From Jeotgalibacillus alimentarius (GTDB taxonomy: Bacteria > Bacillota > Bacilli > Bacillales > Jeotgalibacillaceae), in assembly GCF_000829445.1 (NCBI RefSeq), contig NZ_JXRQ01000015.1, positions 372,001 to 436,000 of the forward strand: 64,000 nt of DNA, written 5' to 3'. Under the pieces are notes generated by a model, which saw only the letters and a list, made by a program, of their open reading frames with translations, did not search any database and was not told where the DNA came from. Positions 25,519-33,672 of this stretch are shown one piece after another; positions within the stretch are counted from its first letter, which is position 1, and the number at the start of each line of letters is the position of its first letter. A program made the translations under genes and the position numbers.

Positions 25519-25549
25519 GAAAAAAACCGGAGCCGATACTGACTCCGGT
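25519..25549 (-). terminator. terminator between the two-component genes and the exporter genes
   Basis: On the minus strand ACCGGAG (25549-25543) pairs with CTCCGGT (25532-25526) and runs into seven T residues. It implies partial or complete separate transcription of the ABC genes. Confidence 0.8.
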
Positions 25550-25587
25550 CATTCAGTCACATGAAACAGTGACTTCAGTCATTTTAT

Positions 25588-26223
25588 TTAAACCAGATTG
25601 TGCCGGATTGCATAAATAGCCAGTTGAGTGCGGTCGCGGAGTTCGAGTTTATCAAGAATCTGACTTGTGTTGTTTTTGATCGTGCCTACAGATAGTCCCA
25701 GGCGTGTGGCGATTTCCTGGTTGCTGAGGCCTTCTCCGATACAGGTCAGGATCGCGCGCTCACGCGGGGTCAGGCTTGGATCAGCCGTTTCAGCTGGAGT
25801 CTGGTGCTGAAGCAGAGAAGGCATTACTTTGGCTGCTACCTGATCTTCAATCGATAATCCGCCTGAAATTGCGCTTTTTATGGATCTGATCAGCGATTCT
25901 GTATCCCCGTTTTTCAGCATATAACCGTTCACTCCGAGTTTCAGGGAATCCATCACGTACTGATCATCATCAAAAGTTGTCAGGATAAGTAATTTTATCT
26001 GAGGCCAGCGCGCTTTTATTTGGCGGGCCGCTTCGATTCCATCCATCACAGGCATACGGATATCAAGTACAGCAATATCAAAGGTCTGTTTTTCACATAA
26101 GTCAACGGCAGCTTTACCGTCGCCTGCTTCTCCGGTGACGGTAATGTCGGGATTAGACTCGATCATCACTTTTAATCCCTGTCTGACCATCACCTGGTCT
26201 TCAGCAAGTAGTACCCTGATCAT
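25588..26223 (-). CDS. NarL/LuxR-family response regulator (LnrK/YfiK-like)
   Basis: 211 residues. The receiver domain has Asp9, phosphoacceptor Asp54 (VLDIRMP) and the conserved Lys in GYMLKN near 104. The C-terminal LuxR-type helix-turn-helix is LTPRERAILTCIGEGLSNQEIATRLGLS. Its ATG overlaps the stop of the kinase gene by one base. Phosphorylation by that kinase should make it activate the adjacent exporter operon, as in LnrJK. Confidence 0.93.
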   Translation of the reverse strand: MIRVLLAEDQVMVRQGLKVMIESNPDITVTGEAGDGKAAVDLCEKQTFDIAVLDIRMPVMDGIEAARQIKARWPQIKLLILTTFDDDQYVMDSLKLGVNGYMLKNGDTESLIRSIKSAISGGLSIEDQVAAKVMPSLLQHQTPAETADPSLTPRERAILTCIGEGLSNQEIATRLGLSVGTIKNNTSQILDKLELRDRTQLAIYAIRHNLV

Positions 26224-27359
26224 CAGCTTTCACTTCCTTTCAATGGAACCCAGCCGCACAAAATGAATTCCTGATCATTCATCTTTGCTTCAAGGCCGCC
26301 TCCCGAATGTTCAAGGCGCTCACGCATTGAGGTGAGGCCGAAATCTTCTGTAAATGGACGATATTCATTCACGGGATTAATCATTTCAAATCTGAAAATA
26401 CTTTTACCCGGGGCTTCAAACGTGATCTGTGCTTCCCTTGAATGCCCGTGCTTCATAATATTGGTCAGGCCTTCCTGAACAGCACGGTAAATCGCGAAGG
26501 ATTGTTCACCGGTCAGCGGAGCGGCAAAAGCACCGGGGTGAACAGAGAACTGAATACGGATAAAGTTCTCGATTTCAAGCTTCCTGATCAGTCTCATCAC
26601 ACCCTGAAGACCGCCGATCTCAGTCTGCCTGAATACTTTCACTGCACGCCTCGTCTCCTCAAGACTTTCCCCAGCCAGTGTTTTCAGTTGATTAACATGC
26701 GGATCATTGCCGGAGCCTGACTGTATTCTGTATGCTTCAAGCTGCATAATCAGAGAGGTGAGCTTATGTCCGACTGAATCATGAATTTCTTTGCCGATCA
26801 GATGACGCTCTTCCTGCCTGGCTGCTTCCTCATCCTGAACGATACGTCTTTTCACCATGCGGTATTCCTGATGCAAGTCCTCATAATCTGCTGAGAGCGT
26901 CTGATAGCGGTCTGCACTCAACTTATAATAGACAAAACCAGGGAAAATCACGATGATCATAAGAATGATAAACGCTATTTCATCACTTGATAACTGTCCG
27001 ATAAATAAATAGGAAGCCAGAATGGTCAGTGAAACAAAGTACGAAACAATCATTTGTCTGAAAGGCAGTTTTTCAGCTGACTCTGCTATCAGCAATATGT
27101 AGGCAAATGATAGGGTGAGAGTAAACTGATATGGTTCTGCCGGAAAAAAAGTGATATAGATCAGGACAGCTCTTAAGCAAAACAGTGCTGTCAGAACTTT
27201 TGTGTTCTTATGTAAAAGAGGTGTCAGGAAAAATAAAGTGAAATAGCATGCAACTCCTGCAAGACGCCAAAGGTTCACGTCAAGGTTGCTGAATAACGGT
27301 GTGATTAAGGTACCCCAAACCGCAAGAAGGAGACCCATCCAGATTAAAAAAGATTTCAT
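26223..27359 (-). CDS. sensor histidine kinase, HisKA_3 type (LnrJ/YfiJ-like)
   Basis: 378 residues. About five or six closely spaced N-terminal helices (residues 5-150) with almost no extracellular loop indicate intramembrane sensing. A coiled linker leads to the phosphoacceptor His193 in GKEIHDSVGHKLTSLI, followed by a HATPase domain with the GLTSMRERLEHSGG G-box near the C-terminus. GGAAGGCG precedes the ATG. Its natural signal is probably a compound that disturbs the membrane and is exported by the neighbouring ABC system. Confidence 0.9.
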   Translation of the reverse strand: MKSFLIWMGLLLAVWGTLITPLFSNLDVNLWRLAGVACYFTLFFLTPLLHKNTKVLTALFCLRAVLIYITFFPAEPYQFTLTLSFAYILLIAESAEKLPFRQMIVSYFVSLTILASYLFIGQLSSDEIAFIILMIIVIFPGFVYYKLSADRYQTLSADYEDLHQEYRMVKRRIVQDEEAARQEERHLIGKEIHDSVGHKLTSLIMQLEAYRIQSGSGNDPHVNQLKTLAGESLEETRRAVKVFRQTEIGGLQGVMRLIRKLEIENFIRIQFSVHPGAFAAPLTGEQSFAIYRAVQEGLTNIMKHGHSREAQITFEAPGKSIFRFEMINPVNEYRPFTEDFGLTSMRERLEHSGGGLEAKMNDQEFILCGWVPLKGSES

Positions 27360-27552
27360 GCTGCACCACGCCTTCCTGTAGTCTAGGTCTATTATAACGA
27401 GTGGGGACAGCAGGGGGAAGGTGTGGTGGAGGAAATATACTGGATATGAAAAGAATATAAAAGAGTGGATGAAACTTACTGACTCTTGGTACGTAGTAAA
27501 TATATAACAAATACTTTATTGAAAAATTGTTATGTATTTGGGAGGAGACACC

Positions 27553-27993
27553 ATGACTTTTCGATCGAAAATTGATCAATCTTATAAAGTACTCATGTTG
27601 ATAGCAGTTGTCATCACAGGTATAGCGACAATGTTTCCAATATTCATTGATGATCAGATTGATCTGATCGGTGTCATCGTATTGACTTCAATATTTGCAG
27701 GCACTGTCTGCTTCCTGTTATGGACATTATTTTCTATTAAATATATTTTCTTTGAAGACGATCTGCTGGTGAAAGGCGGTCCGTTCCGCAGCAGAATCCG
27801 TTATGAAGATATTACCAGGGTCGCCCACACACATGATTTAATGACAGGGTATCGTCTGACAATGTCTTCGGATAGTATTCAAATTTTTTACCGGACCGGG
27901 ACTTTTGGCAGTGTGAAAGTTTCACCTGAAGCATTAGATGATTTTGTGGAGGAAATCAGAAAGCGTTGCCCGAATGTCAGAATAGACATGTAA
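27553..27993 (+). CDS. bacterial PH-domain membrane protein
   Basis: 146 residues from the ATG at 27553 after GGGAGGAG. Two membrane helices (about 13-32 and 40-62) precede a small beta domain with FEDDLLVKGGPFRSRIRYEDITRVAHTHDLMTGYRLTMSSDSIQI. This is the pattern of YdbT/DUF1200-like bacterial PH domains. Such proteins are membrane-associated, with unknown roles. It is divergent from the kinase gene and monocistronic or first in a loose group with the next small genes. Confidence 0.8.
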   Translation: MTFRSKIDQSYKVLMLIAVVITGIATMFPIFIDDQIDLIGVIVLTSIFAGTVCFLLWTLFSIKYIFFEDDLLVKGGPFRSRIRYEDITRVAHTHDLMTGYRLTMSSDSIQIFYRTGTFGSVKVSPEALDDFVEEIRKRCPNVRIDM

Positions 27994-28043
27994 TAATTGG
28001 ATTTTTATAAAGTTTTATAGAAGTGATCATGAAGGAGAAAATA

Positions 28044-28193
28044 ATGGTTTTATTTGCAATGATAGCGATTGTACTGATTCTGTTCATCAGTTCAATCACA
28101 ATTGAAAGATATCTAAAGGAAAATAATCGTCAAAATGAAGAGATGATAAAACTTCTAAATGAATTAAATAATAAGTCAGATGAAAGTAAATAG
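28044..28193 (+). CDS. 49-residue membrane protein
   Basis: ATG at 28044 preceded by AAGGAG; stop at 28191. A single N-terminal helix (MVLFAMIAIVLILFISSITI) is followed by a charged, probably helical tail (ERYLKENNRQNEEMIKLLNEL). This resembles many unnamed Bacillus proteins of about 50 residues. It lies 50 bases after the PH-domain gene on the same strand. No function can be inferred. Confidence 0.6.
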   Translation: MVLFAMIAIVLILFISSITIERYLKENNRQNEEMIKLLNELNNKSDESK

Positions 28194-28281
28194 GTTACTT
28201 GATCAGTAATAGGCAGAAGCGGAGTGGTGGTATGGTTTTTGCTCTGATTTTAATGTGAATGAAAGTGATGTGAATTCTGGT

Positions 28282-28740
28282 ATGAAAAGAATTGTAGCGC
28301 TGTTATGTGGATGTCTGTTATTAACCGGCTGTACATTCGGTGATCCGGATTACTATACCCTCTTTATTTTTCAGGGAGAAGGTGACAGCTGGAGAGCTGA
28401 ACTCGAATACGTTGCTGATCATGAAGGTGATCATCCTCAGGATCAGCTGCTGATGACATACATTGGGGAAGAAACTGAAGGAGAGGCTGAGATCTCTATC
28501 GTTGATACTGATATCCGGGAGCACATTAATTTTCAGCCGCATGCAGAAACTGTACAGGTGCTTGAAAGCAGTAAATTAAAAGAATTGATCATTGCTAAAA
28601 CAGATCAGGATGACCGGATCACTGAAGAGATTGAACTGATTGTCATATGGGGCGGGAATGAGGAGACGATTGCACTGAGCTATCATACAACAGTGAAAGA
28701 AGATGAAGGGATTACATGGTTTGATGGTCTGTTTGATTAG
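28282..28740 (+). CDS. lipoprotein of unknown function
   Basis: 152 residues from the ATG at 28282, chosen because MKRIVALLCGCLLLTGC is a complete lipoprotein signal with the lipobox ending at Cys17; a GTG at 28255 would add nine polar residues. The mature part is acidic, with a beta pattern (SWRAELEYVADHEGD, then IELIVIWGGNEETIALSYHT). It is followed 47 bases later by a second lipoprotein gene, so both probably belong to one operon. No named family is recognised. Confidence 0.75.
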   Translation: MKRIVALLCGCLLLTGCTFGDPDYYTLFIFQGEGDSWRAELEYVADHEGDHPQDQLLMTYIGEETEGEAEISIVDTDIREHINFQPHAETVQVLESSKLKELIIAKTDQDDRITEEIELIVIWGGNEETIALSYHTTVKEDEGITWFDGLFD

Positions 28741-28787
28741 CCTGATGCTATTCATTACATAGGATTGAACTTTGAGGAGGTAGACAT

Positions 28788-29180
28788 TTGAAAATTGTCG
28801 GATCAGCTGCTCTTTTTGTTATTCTCTTTTTATCCGCCTGCCAGCAGGAGTCCACACTCAGTATCAGCGAGGTAGAATCCGTACCTGATCATATTCAGGA
28901 GGCTGTACAGTCTGATGAAAGAATACAGTTTGTGCAGGAGGAGGCTTACGCGTATTACATTGCTTTCAGATCTGCTGGTTCAGTAGAAGCCGGACTTGAA
29001 ACAGAAGATAATACGCTTTTCATTCAGTTTGAAGAGACAGAATCAGCAAGCGAGGCTGAACAGCAGTACGTGTACTTCCTGACGACAGAGCCTGAGCATG
29101 AAGTGCTTGATGTGCAGGTGAACGGTGAGTCTGTGCCGATTGATCAGATAATCGTAACAGAGGATTCGTATGAGGAGTAA
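28788..29180 (+). CDS. lipoprotein of unknown function
   Basis: 130 residues starting at TTG after a perfect GAGGAGG. The signal VILFLSAC gives a lipid-modified Cys at about residue 18. The mature protein is very acidic (many Glu, some paired) with a VQVNGESVPIDQIIV C-terminal strand. No catalytic motif. It probably forms a surface pair with the preceding lipoprotein. A long terminator hairpin follows at 29219. Confidence 0.75.
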   Translation: MKIVGSAALFVILFLSACQQESTLSISEVESVPDHIQEAVQSDERIQFVQEEAYAYYIAFRSAGSVEAGLETEDNTLFIQFEETESASEAEQQYVYFLTTEPEHEVLDVQVNGESVPIDQIIVTEDSYEE

Positions 29181-29218
29181 GCAGGTGATTCATCAATTAT
29201 ATTTTGCAGAATGGCATG

Positions 29219-29269
29219 TAGATACAGAAAAATGGCACATCATATAATCGCTGTGCTGTTTTTCTATCT
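29219..29269 (+). terminator. long terminator hairpin after the lipoprotein genes
   Basis: An arm of about 20 bases from 29219 pairs with the arm ending at 29269 (AGATA-AGAAAAA-GCACA against TGTGC-TTTTTCT-TCT), with small bulges. The descending arm contains a T5 tract. Confidence 0.65.
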
Positions 29270-29347
29270 GAAGGAAAAACCCCGCTCAACCACCGTGGTC
29301 AGCAGCGCCCCCATATGCAACCCAACATTAATCTCCGTTATCCCCAT

Positions 29348-29376
29348 AAAAAACAGACCCGGTTAACCCGGGTCTG
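29348..29376 (-). terminator. terminator of adcA
   Basis: CAGACCCGG (29354-29362) pairs with CCGGGTCTG (29368-29376). On the minus strand it is followed by a T6 tract. Confidence 0.9.
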
Positions 29377-29380
29377 CTCC

Positions 29381-30943
29381 TTAATGCGCCATCATCTCAT
29401 GCGCAATCTCTTCACCGTCCATCTCAGTTGGGTAATACGTAGGCCAGTTCACAACTTCTTCAAGCAGTGCCGAGCGGTCATCACCCCAGTAAAGGTGATA
29501 GTGGTGGGCATCTGTAGGTGAGATGCCATGGTCACTGAACTGAATATAGACTGGCATGGTGCCGGATTTTTCTTCTTCGAGCTTAAAGACATAACGTACG
29601 CCGCGGTTTCCTGCTTCATATGTCAGTACTTCATAGCCATCATATGTGAATAGCCCTGAAGACTCTTCACCGTTCTCATAAAAAGTAAATGTATCATCTT
29701 TAATCACGATACGATCTACACCAGTTGCATAACCTTCTGTGTAATACTCTTTATATTCTTCCGCAGTTTTGTCGCCTTCTTCAGCTTTGTGTTCGAAGAC
29801 TTCATCCAGTGTCCCATCCTGAAGGTACGGATATACTGATTGCCAGTCACCTTCCCAGTCAGAAAGCGGGCGATCTTCAATCTGATCATCTTCAAAGTAA
29901 CCGTTGTAAATCTCTTGTGCTTCCTCATCCAACTCGAGGCTGTGACCATGGTCGTGATCATGCGCTTCATGTCCCACTGCCGGAGCAACTGAGAGGGCGA
30001 TCGTCAGCTGTTCAAGATTATGTCTCATCAGAGTGAAATAATCTTCATTATTTTCAATATCATCTTCTGTTAAGACAGAAAGATTATGCAGTCTGAGTGT
30101 TTCAGCACCGATTTCATCTTTAACGACCTCAGTAATTTTTGACGAGATGTTCTGTTCGAAAAATATATGCTGCAGTCCATACTCTTCAGCTGTCTCAACG
30201 ATTGACTGAAGCTCACGCTGGGATGGTTCCTGGGTAGGACTGAGTCCTGTCACAGCAATTTGATGGACCCCGTAAGCTTCTTCCCAATAGCCATAAGCTG
30301 CGTGAGACACAATAAAGTGATTGCCGGGAGCAGCACTAAGCTCAGAAGAGAATTCCTGATCCAGCGCTTCAAGGTCAGTTTTAAGTGCTTCGAAGTTGTC
30401 ATTAAACAGATCTTTTTCTTCCGGCTTCATTTCAGTCAGTACATTTTTAATATTTTCAGCAACCTCAATTGAGCGGACTGGATCCAGCCATACGTGTGGG
30501 TCATAGTCCCCGTGGTCATGGCTGTGGTCATGATCATCACCGTGATCGTGATCATGAGAGCCTTCACTTAATTCAATTCCTTCAGTCGCCTCTACAATGG
30601 TCACATCTTCAGACTCAACTGCTTCCACAATACTATCAGCATATCCTTCAAGACCAGCACCATTCATAATAAATGCATCTGCTTCAGCGATCGCAATCAT
30701 ATCCTTTGAGGTTGTTTCGTATGTATGGGAATCAGATCCAGGTGGTAGGATGGATTGAACTTCTGCCGCATCACCCGCTATACGCTCTGCAAAAAATTGT
30801 AACGGATATACAGTTGTGTAAAGTGTTAAGGGATCAGATGAATCCGTTGACGCACTTTGATCCTCATTACTGTTGTCATTTCCGCATGCAGCAAGAGCCA
30901 GCACGCTTAATAAACTTAATGTAGTAAACCAATTTTTATTCAT
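29381..30943 (-). CDS. adcA: AdcA-type zinc-binding lipoprotein with C-terminal ZinT domain
   Basis: 520 residues. The lipobox LAAC ends at Cys20. Residues about 35-335 form a ZnuA/TroA-like cluster A-1 binding domain, with a His/Asp-rich loop after residue 130 and metal ligands in DPHVWLDP, FIVSHAAYGY and an ending Asp/Glu site. A second His-rich linker near 325 leads to a ZinT (YodA-like) domain of about 185 residues (WEGDWQSVYPYL ... TDAHHYHLYWG). This fusion is the classical AdcA zinc scavenger of Firmicutes. The ABC permease and ATPase are not adjacent. A Zur box lies upstream. Confidence 0.95.
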   Translation of the reverse strand: MNKNWFTTLSLLSVLALAACGNDNSNEDQSASTDSSDPLTLYTTVYPLQFFAERIAGDAAEVQSILPPGSDSHTYETTSKDMIAIAEADAFIMNGAGLEGYADSIVEAVESEDVTIVEATEGIELSEGSHDHDHGDDHDHSHDHGDYDPHVWLDPVRSIEVAENIKNVLTEMKPEEKDLFNDNFEALKTDLEALDQEFSSELSAAPGNHFIVSHAAYGYWEEAYGVHQIAVTGLSPTQEPSQRELQSIVETAEEYGLQHIFFEQNISSKITEVVKDEIGAETLRLHNLSVLTEDDIENNEDYFTLMRHNLEQLTIALSVAPAVGHEAHDHDHGHSLELDEEAQEIYNGYFEDDQIEDRPLSDWEGDWQSVYPYLQDGTLDEVFEHKAEEGDKTAEEYKEYYTEGYATGVDRIVIKDDTFTFYENGEESSGLFTYDGYEVLTYEAGNRGVRYVFKLEEEKSGTMPVYIQFSDHGISPTDAHHYHLYWGDDRSALLEEVVNWPTYYPTEMDGEEIAHEMMAH

Positions 30944-30976
30944 TGTTCTCCTCCTTCATAAAGTATAATGAATAAT

Positions 30977-30997
30977 ATATCGTAACGATTACGATTT
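30977..30997 (-). promoter_or_regulatory. Zur box
   Basis: The 21 bases at 30977-30997 match the B. subtilis Zur consensus (AAATCGTAAT-N-ATTACGATTT) at all but two defined positions, including the TCGTAA...TTACGA inverted core. It lies 34 bases upstream of the adcA ATG. Zinc-loaded Zur should repress adcA. Confidence 0.88.
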
Positions 30998-31044
30998 GTA
31001 AATAGGAATGATTCTTTTTTATCGAAAAACTTTATATTTAAAAG

Positions 31045-31105
31045 GTAAAGATATCTTTACTTTTTGGTTTTGATCTTTTATGATAAATGTAAAGATATAT
31101 TTACA
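31045..31105 (+). promoter_or_regulatory. twin palindromic operators ahead of the XRE gene
   Basis: A perfect 16-bp palindrome GTAAAGATATCTTTAC (31045-31060) and an 18-bp near-palindrome TGTAAAGATATATTTACA (31088-31105) share the half-site TGTAAAGAT/GTAAAGAT. Their centres are 44 bp apart, about four helical turns. The second lies 29 bases before the GTG start of the XRE regulator. Autoregulation is the simplest reading. Confidence 0.65.
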
Positions 31106-31133
31106 TTTTTATCCCGGGAGGTCGTGATCAGAG

Positions 31134-31346
31134 GTGCCTGTCAAAAATAACATCCAACAGATCCGTAAAGAAAAAGGGATTAAGCAAATTAAAATGGCTG
31201 AAGACTTACAGGTTACAAGACAGACTTTTACAGCCATTGAGAAAAATAAATATAATCCCAGTCTGGAACTGGCATTAAAGATTGTGCAGTATTTTGATCT
31301 GCCGATAGAAGAAGTATTTATTTTAGAAGAGGAGGAGTCAGAATGA
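31134..31346 (+). CDS. XRE-family helix-turn-helix regulator
   Basis: 70 residues, essentially one Cro/CI-type helix-turn-helix: NNIQQIRKEKGIKQIKMAEDLQVTRQTFTAIEKNKYNPSLELALKIVQYF, then an acidic tail. This compact form (YozG/YgzD-like) is commonly paired with a DUF2178-type membrane protein, as here; the two genes overlap by four bases. GGGAGG precedes the GTG start. It probably binds the palindromes at 31045-31105. Confidence 0.88.
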   Translation: MPVKNNIQQIRKEKGIKQIKMAEDLQVTRQTFTAIEKNKYNPSLELALKIVQYFDLPIEEVFILEEEESE

Positions 31347-31732
31347 AAAAGAAGAAGTTGCAAAAGTGGAATTTTACAATTGCTGCATTGGGTGGATTAG
31401 CCGGGATGATTCTTGGAACATTCATCTTCAGTGTTGCGGACTGGTCAGCCATTCTTGGTGCCTTCACTGCATTTGTAATCATATTTATTATTAATCTTGT
31501 TTATGTAAAATCCAAAAAAGATCAGACGCCGGAAGTGGATGAGCGTATCAGGCTGAACATGCGCAAGTATTATGCAGTCATTGCGAATGTGTTCATAGGC
31601 ATTCTGTTTGTTGCTCTGGCGGTACTGACTTACATGGGGTATGAACAGGTTTCTCTTATGTACCTTTGGATGTCTGTGGTGGTTTATATGGTGGTGAGTG
31701 GTATTGGGGCACTTGTTGTCATCAAAAGATAA
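31343..31732 (+). CDS. DUF2178-like four-helix membrane protein
   Basis: 129 residues. Hydrophobic segments lie at about 12-32, 36-54, 78-96 and 105-126. The central hydrophilic stretch KSKKDQTPEVDERIRLNMRKYYAVIAN is the hallmark of DUF2178/YnzE-type membrane proteins. It overlaps the XRE gene (ATGA) and should be cotranslated. Such pairs may act as regulator and membrane partner, but no mechanism is established that I know of. A bidirectional terminator follows. Confidence 0.75.
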   Translation: MKKKKLQKWNFTIAALGGLAGMILGTFIFSVADWSAILGAFTAFVIIFIINLVYVKSKKDQTPEVDERIRLNMRKYYAVIANVFIGILFVALAVLTYMGYEQVSLMYLWMSVVVYMVVSGIGALVVIKR

Positions 31733-31755
31733 CTGTGACAGGATACATAGAAAAA

Positions 31756-31785
31756 GAGTACTGAATCGTAACATATTCAGTACTC
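31756..31785. terminator. bidirectional terminator between convergent genes
   Basis: GAGTACTGAAT (31756-31766) pairs perfectly with ATTCAGTACTC (31775-31785), preceded by A5. Confidence 0.75.
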
Positions 31786-31792
31786 ATTTAGA

Positions 31793-32692
31793 TTAAACAC
31801 TCATTTTTAACCTGTTAGCATATTCATCAATTTTTGCAGCTGTTTCAGTCAACTGATGAAAATCGCTGGTTGTTTCTCGGATCTGTTCAGAGCCTTCCTG
31901 AATGACTTTCTCCACTTTTTCAGTCCCGGCACTGATTTCTTTCACTCCTGAACTGATTCCTTCTGCTGAGTCTCTTACAGTTAATATTGATTCTTCTACT
32001 TTCGCAGCGAGTTTTTTCACTTCTTTGGCGACAACATCAAAGCCGCGTCCATGCTCGCCTGCTCGTGCAGCTTCAATCGCTGCATTCAGTGCCAGCAGAT
32101 TTGTCTGAGAGGCGATTTCTTTAATCGCAAATGTCAGCTGCTGAATGTTTTCCGCCTGCTCCATCAACTCTGTCAGTGTTTCAAGATTTTGCTTAGAGTA
32201 AGCAAGTGTATGATCAATGCTTTCACGTAATTCTTCACTGCGCTTCACGCCATATTCAGCTTTCTCAGTCATATCACCGGAAACGTCTGACAGGGAAGAC
32301 ACAAGCTCAGATACGCCAAGCTGTCTGTTTGTAATATCAGTTGCCACTTTTACAACCCCAATGACAGTCCGGTCTTCAAAGATTGGCATATAAGTTGCTT
32401 CAAGCCAGATGACTGAACCATCCCGCTTTTTGCGCTTGATTTTATCCTGAAACTGAATCCCAGCGGATAAATCTCCCCAAAAGCGCTCATAATCAGGCGA
32501 ATTTGAAAATTCGTCATAACAAAATACCTGATGATGACGGCCAATTAATTCATCAGGCAGATAACCAACGGCTCCTGCGAAAAGATCATTTACATACGTT
32601 ACTTTACGGTCAAGGTCAAACTGAATCATCGCCAGATTTTTCTTGAACGCTCCCATGACATTGTTTTCTGATAGCATACTTAATTTACCCAT
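31793..32692 (-). CDS. soluble PAS-domain methyl-accepting chemotaxis protein
   Basis: 299 residues with no membrane helix. A PAS domain (about 15-125: [20 protein letters not shown] ... [14 protein letters not shown] ... [12 protein letters not shown]) is followed by a short coiled MCP signalling domain. Its hairpin tip, [26 protein letters not shown], is intact. It should bind CheA/CheW in the cytoplasm and respond to an internal signal through a cofactor-less or haem/FAD PAS. The LOV cysteine motif NCRFLQ is absent, so it is not a blue-light receptor of that type. AGGGG precedes the ATG. Confidence 0.88.
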   Translation of the reverse strand: MGKLSMLSENNVMGAFKKNLAMIQFDLDRKVTYVNDLFAGAVGYLPDELIGRHHQVFCYDEFSNSPDYERFWGDLSAGIQFQDKIKRKKRDGSVIWLEATYMPIFEDRTVIGVVKVATDITNRQLGVSELVSSLSDVSGDMTEKAEYGVKRSEELRESIDHTLAYSKQNLETLTELMEQAENIQQLTFAIKEIASQTNLLALNAAIEAARAGEHGRGFDVVAKEVKKLAAKVEESILTVRDSAEGISSGVKEISAGTEKVEKVIQEGSEQIRETTSDFHQLTETAAKIDEYANRLKMSV

Positions 32693-33053
32693 ACATACCC
32701 CTCATGTTCTTTATATTGTGATATAAGTCTTATTGCCTAAAAAATAGTTTTTAAACGTTCACCAAAATCTAAAATCAGCACTTTTATCATTCGAAATAAA
32801 TCTATCTTTCCATTCAAGAAACTACTAATAGTTATAGTTTAAATCTTTTTGAATCAAAAGTCCTGTATTAAAGATTTATTTTAAAAAACATGATTAAAAG
32901 TTTGAGGGGGACATGATCAGGGGGGGCAAATGAATTCAATGACGAGGCAGGATTAATCAATCATTTTTAAAAGGGTGCCTGCTTCAAAAAACTCTCATTA
33001 GAATTCTTTCATCCGTGTATGAGAGATATATCTTTCACAGGGACAGAAGGTAT
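32693..33053. other. AT-rich intergenic region without supported genes
   Basis: About 360 bases. No frame with a ribosome binding site and no strong hairpin. Two G-runs (AGGGGGACATG near 32906 and AGGGGGGGCAAATG near 32923) look like ribosome binding sites but their downstream frames close at once. A remnant or regulatory stretch is possible; nothing can be supported. Confidence 0.5.
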
Positions 33054-33332
33054 CTAGCAAATGAAAAATTTTTGCAGTTTCATATACTGGAGAATCAGCC
33101 ATGCGTGGCGGCCTACTTTTGTGTAAGGTGTCTGGATGGAGGAGAGTTTCTCAATAAATGCCCGGTCGCAATCACAATAATTTCCAGTGTCTCTGTAACA
33201 TTCGTCATGGGCTTTGCATGCAGCGTCCGTTGCATTAATTGGAGCGCCCGGCCCACTGCAGCCTGGTCCGCACCACCGATAGCCTGGGAGTACACAAAAC
33301 TTAAGCCATCTGTATTTTCTTCTGCGGGACAC
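33054..33332 (-). CDS. phospholipase A2-like small protein
   Basis: 92 residues from the GTG at 33332, nine bases after GAAGGAGG; a TTG at 33338 is too close to the site. The core YRWCGPGCSGPG (calcium-loop type) followed by CKAHDECY with a His-Asp pair matches the PLA2-like domain seen in some bacterial and parvoviral proteins. Several cysteines (GNYCDCD) fit a disulphide-bonded fold. No signal peptide is evident. Homologues in Bacillus are short, uncharacterised proteins; lipase activity is inferred from motif only. Confidence 0.7.
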   Translation of the reverse strand: MSRRRKYRWLKFCVLPGYRWCGPGCSGPGAPINATDAACKAHDECYRDTGNYCDCDRAFIEKLSSIQTPYTKVGRHAWLILQYMKLQKFFIC

Positions 33333-33561
33333 AAACAATCACCTCCTTCACTATAGAGTGATTTATAACAGGGCGAAATTCTTCTTCGCTCAGGTTATGT
33401 ATCTTAATGGTTCAAATCAGGATATCAAGCCGATTTGAGAACGCATCACTCTCTATACTAATAAGGTATGATAATGTGAGAAATATGCATGGTTGAGTGT
33501 CAAGGTGACGCGACAAATTTCTACTTAGCGCGAGGAGATGAACTCAAGAGGAGAGGGGGGA

Positions 33562-33624
33562 TTGACTGTACTTAATGACTTATTTAAAGAGGTCTATGTA
33601 ACTGTGGCAGATGAATTAAAATAA
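33562..33624 (+). CDS. possible 20-residue peptide or gene remnant
   Basis: A TTG at 33562 directly follows GAGGAGAGGGGGGA and opens a frame MTVLNDLFKEVYVTVADELK that ends at TAA inside the upstream arm of a terminator hairpin. The good site plus terminator suggests a real tiny transcription unit or the stump of a larger gene. No homology can be claimed. Confidence 0.3.
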   Translation: MTVLNDLFKEVYVTVADELK

Positions 33625-33664
33625 ACCGAATTCACTCACCAAAGGAGAGAAATCCGGTTTATTT
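33619..33664. terminator. bidirectional terminator
   Basis: AAATAAACCG (33619-33628) pairs with CGGTTTATTT (33655-33664). It lies next to the 3' end of the ASCH gene on the minus strand. Confidence 0.65.
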
Positions 33665-33672
33665 ATTCAAAG

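Noticed and set aside
24536-25552. Longer version of the exporter ATPase starting at 25552
   Set aside because: The extra 28 codons include the terminator hairpin and palindrome; the TTG at 25468 has a perfect ribosome binding site.
32720-32760. SigD promoter for the chemoreceptor gene (TAAA ... GCAATAAG on the minus strand)
   Set aside because: Spacer is about 13 rather than 15 bases and the -10 lacks the GCCGATAT core.
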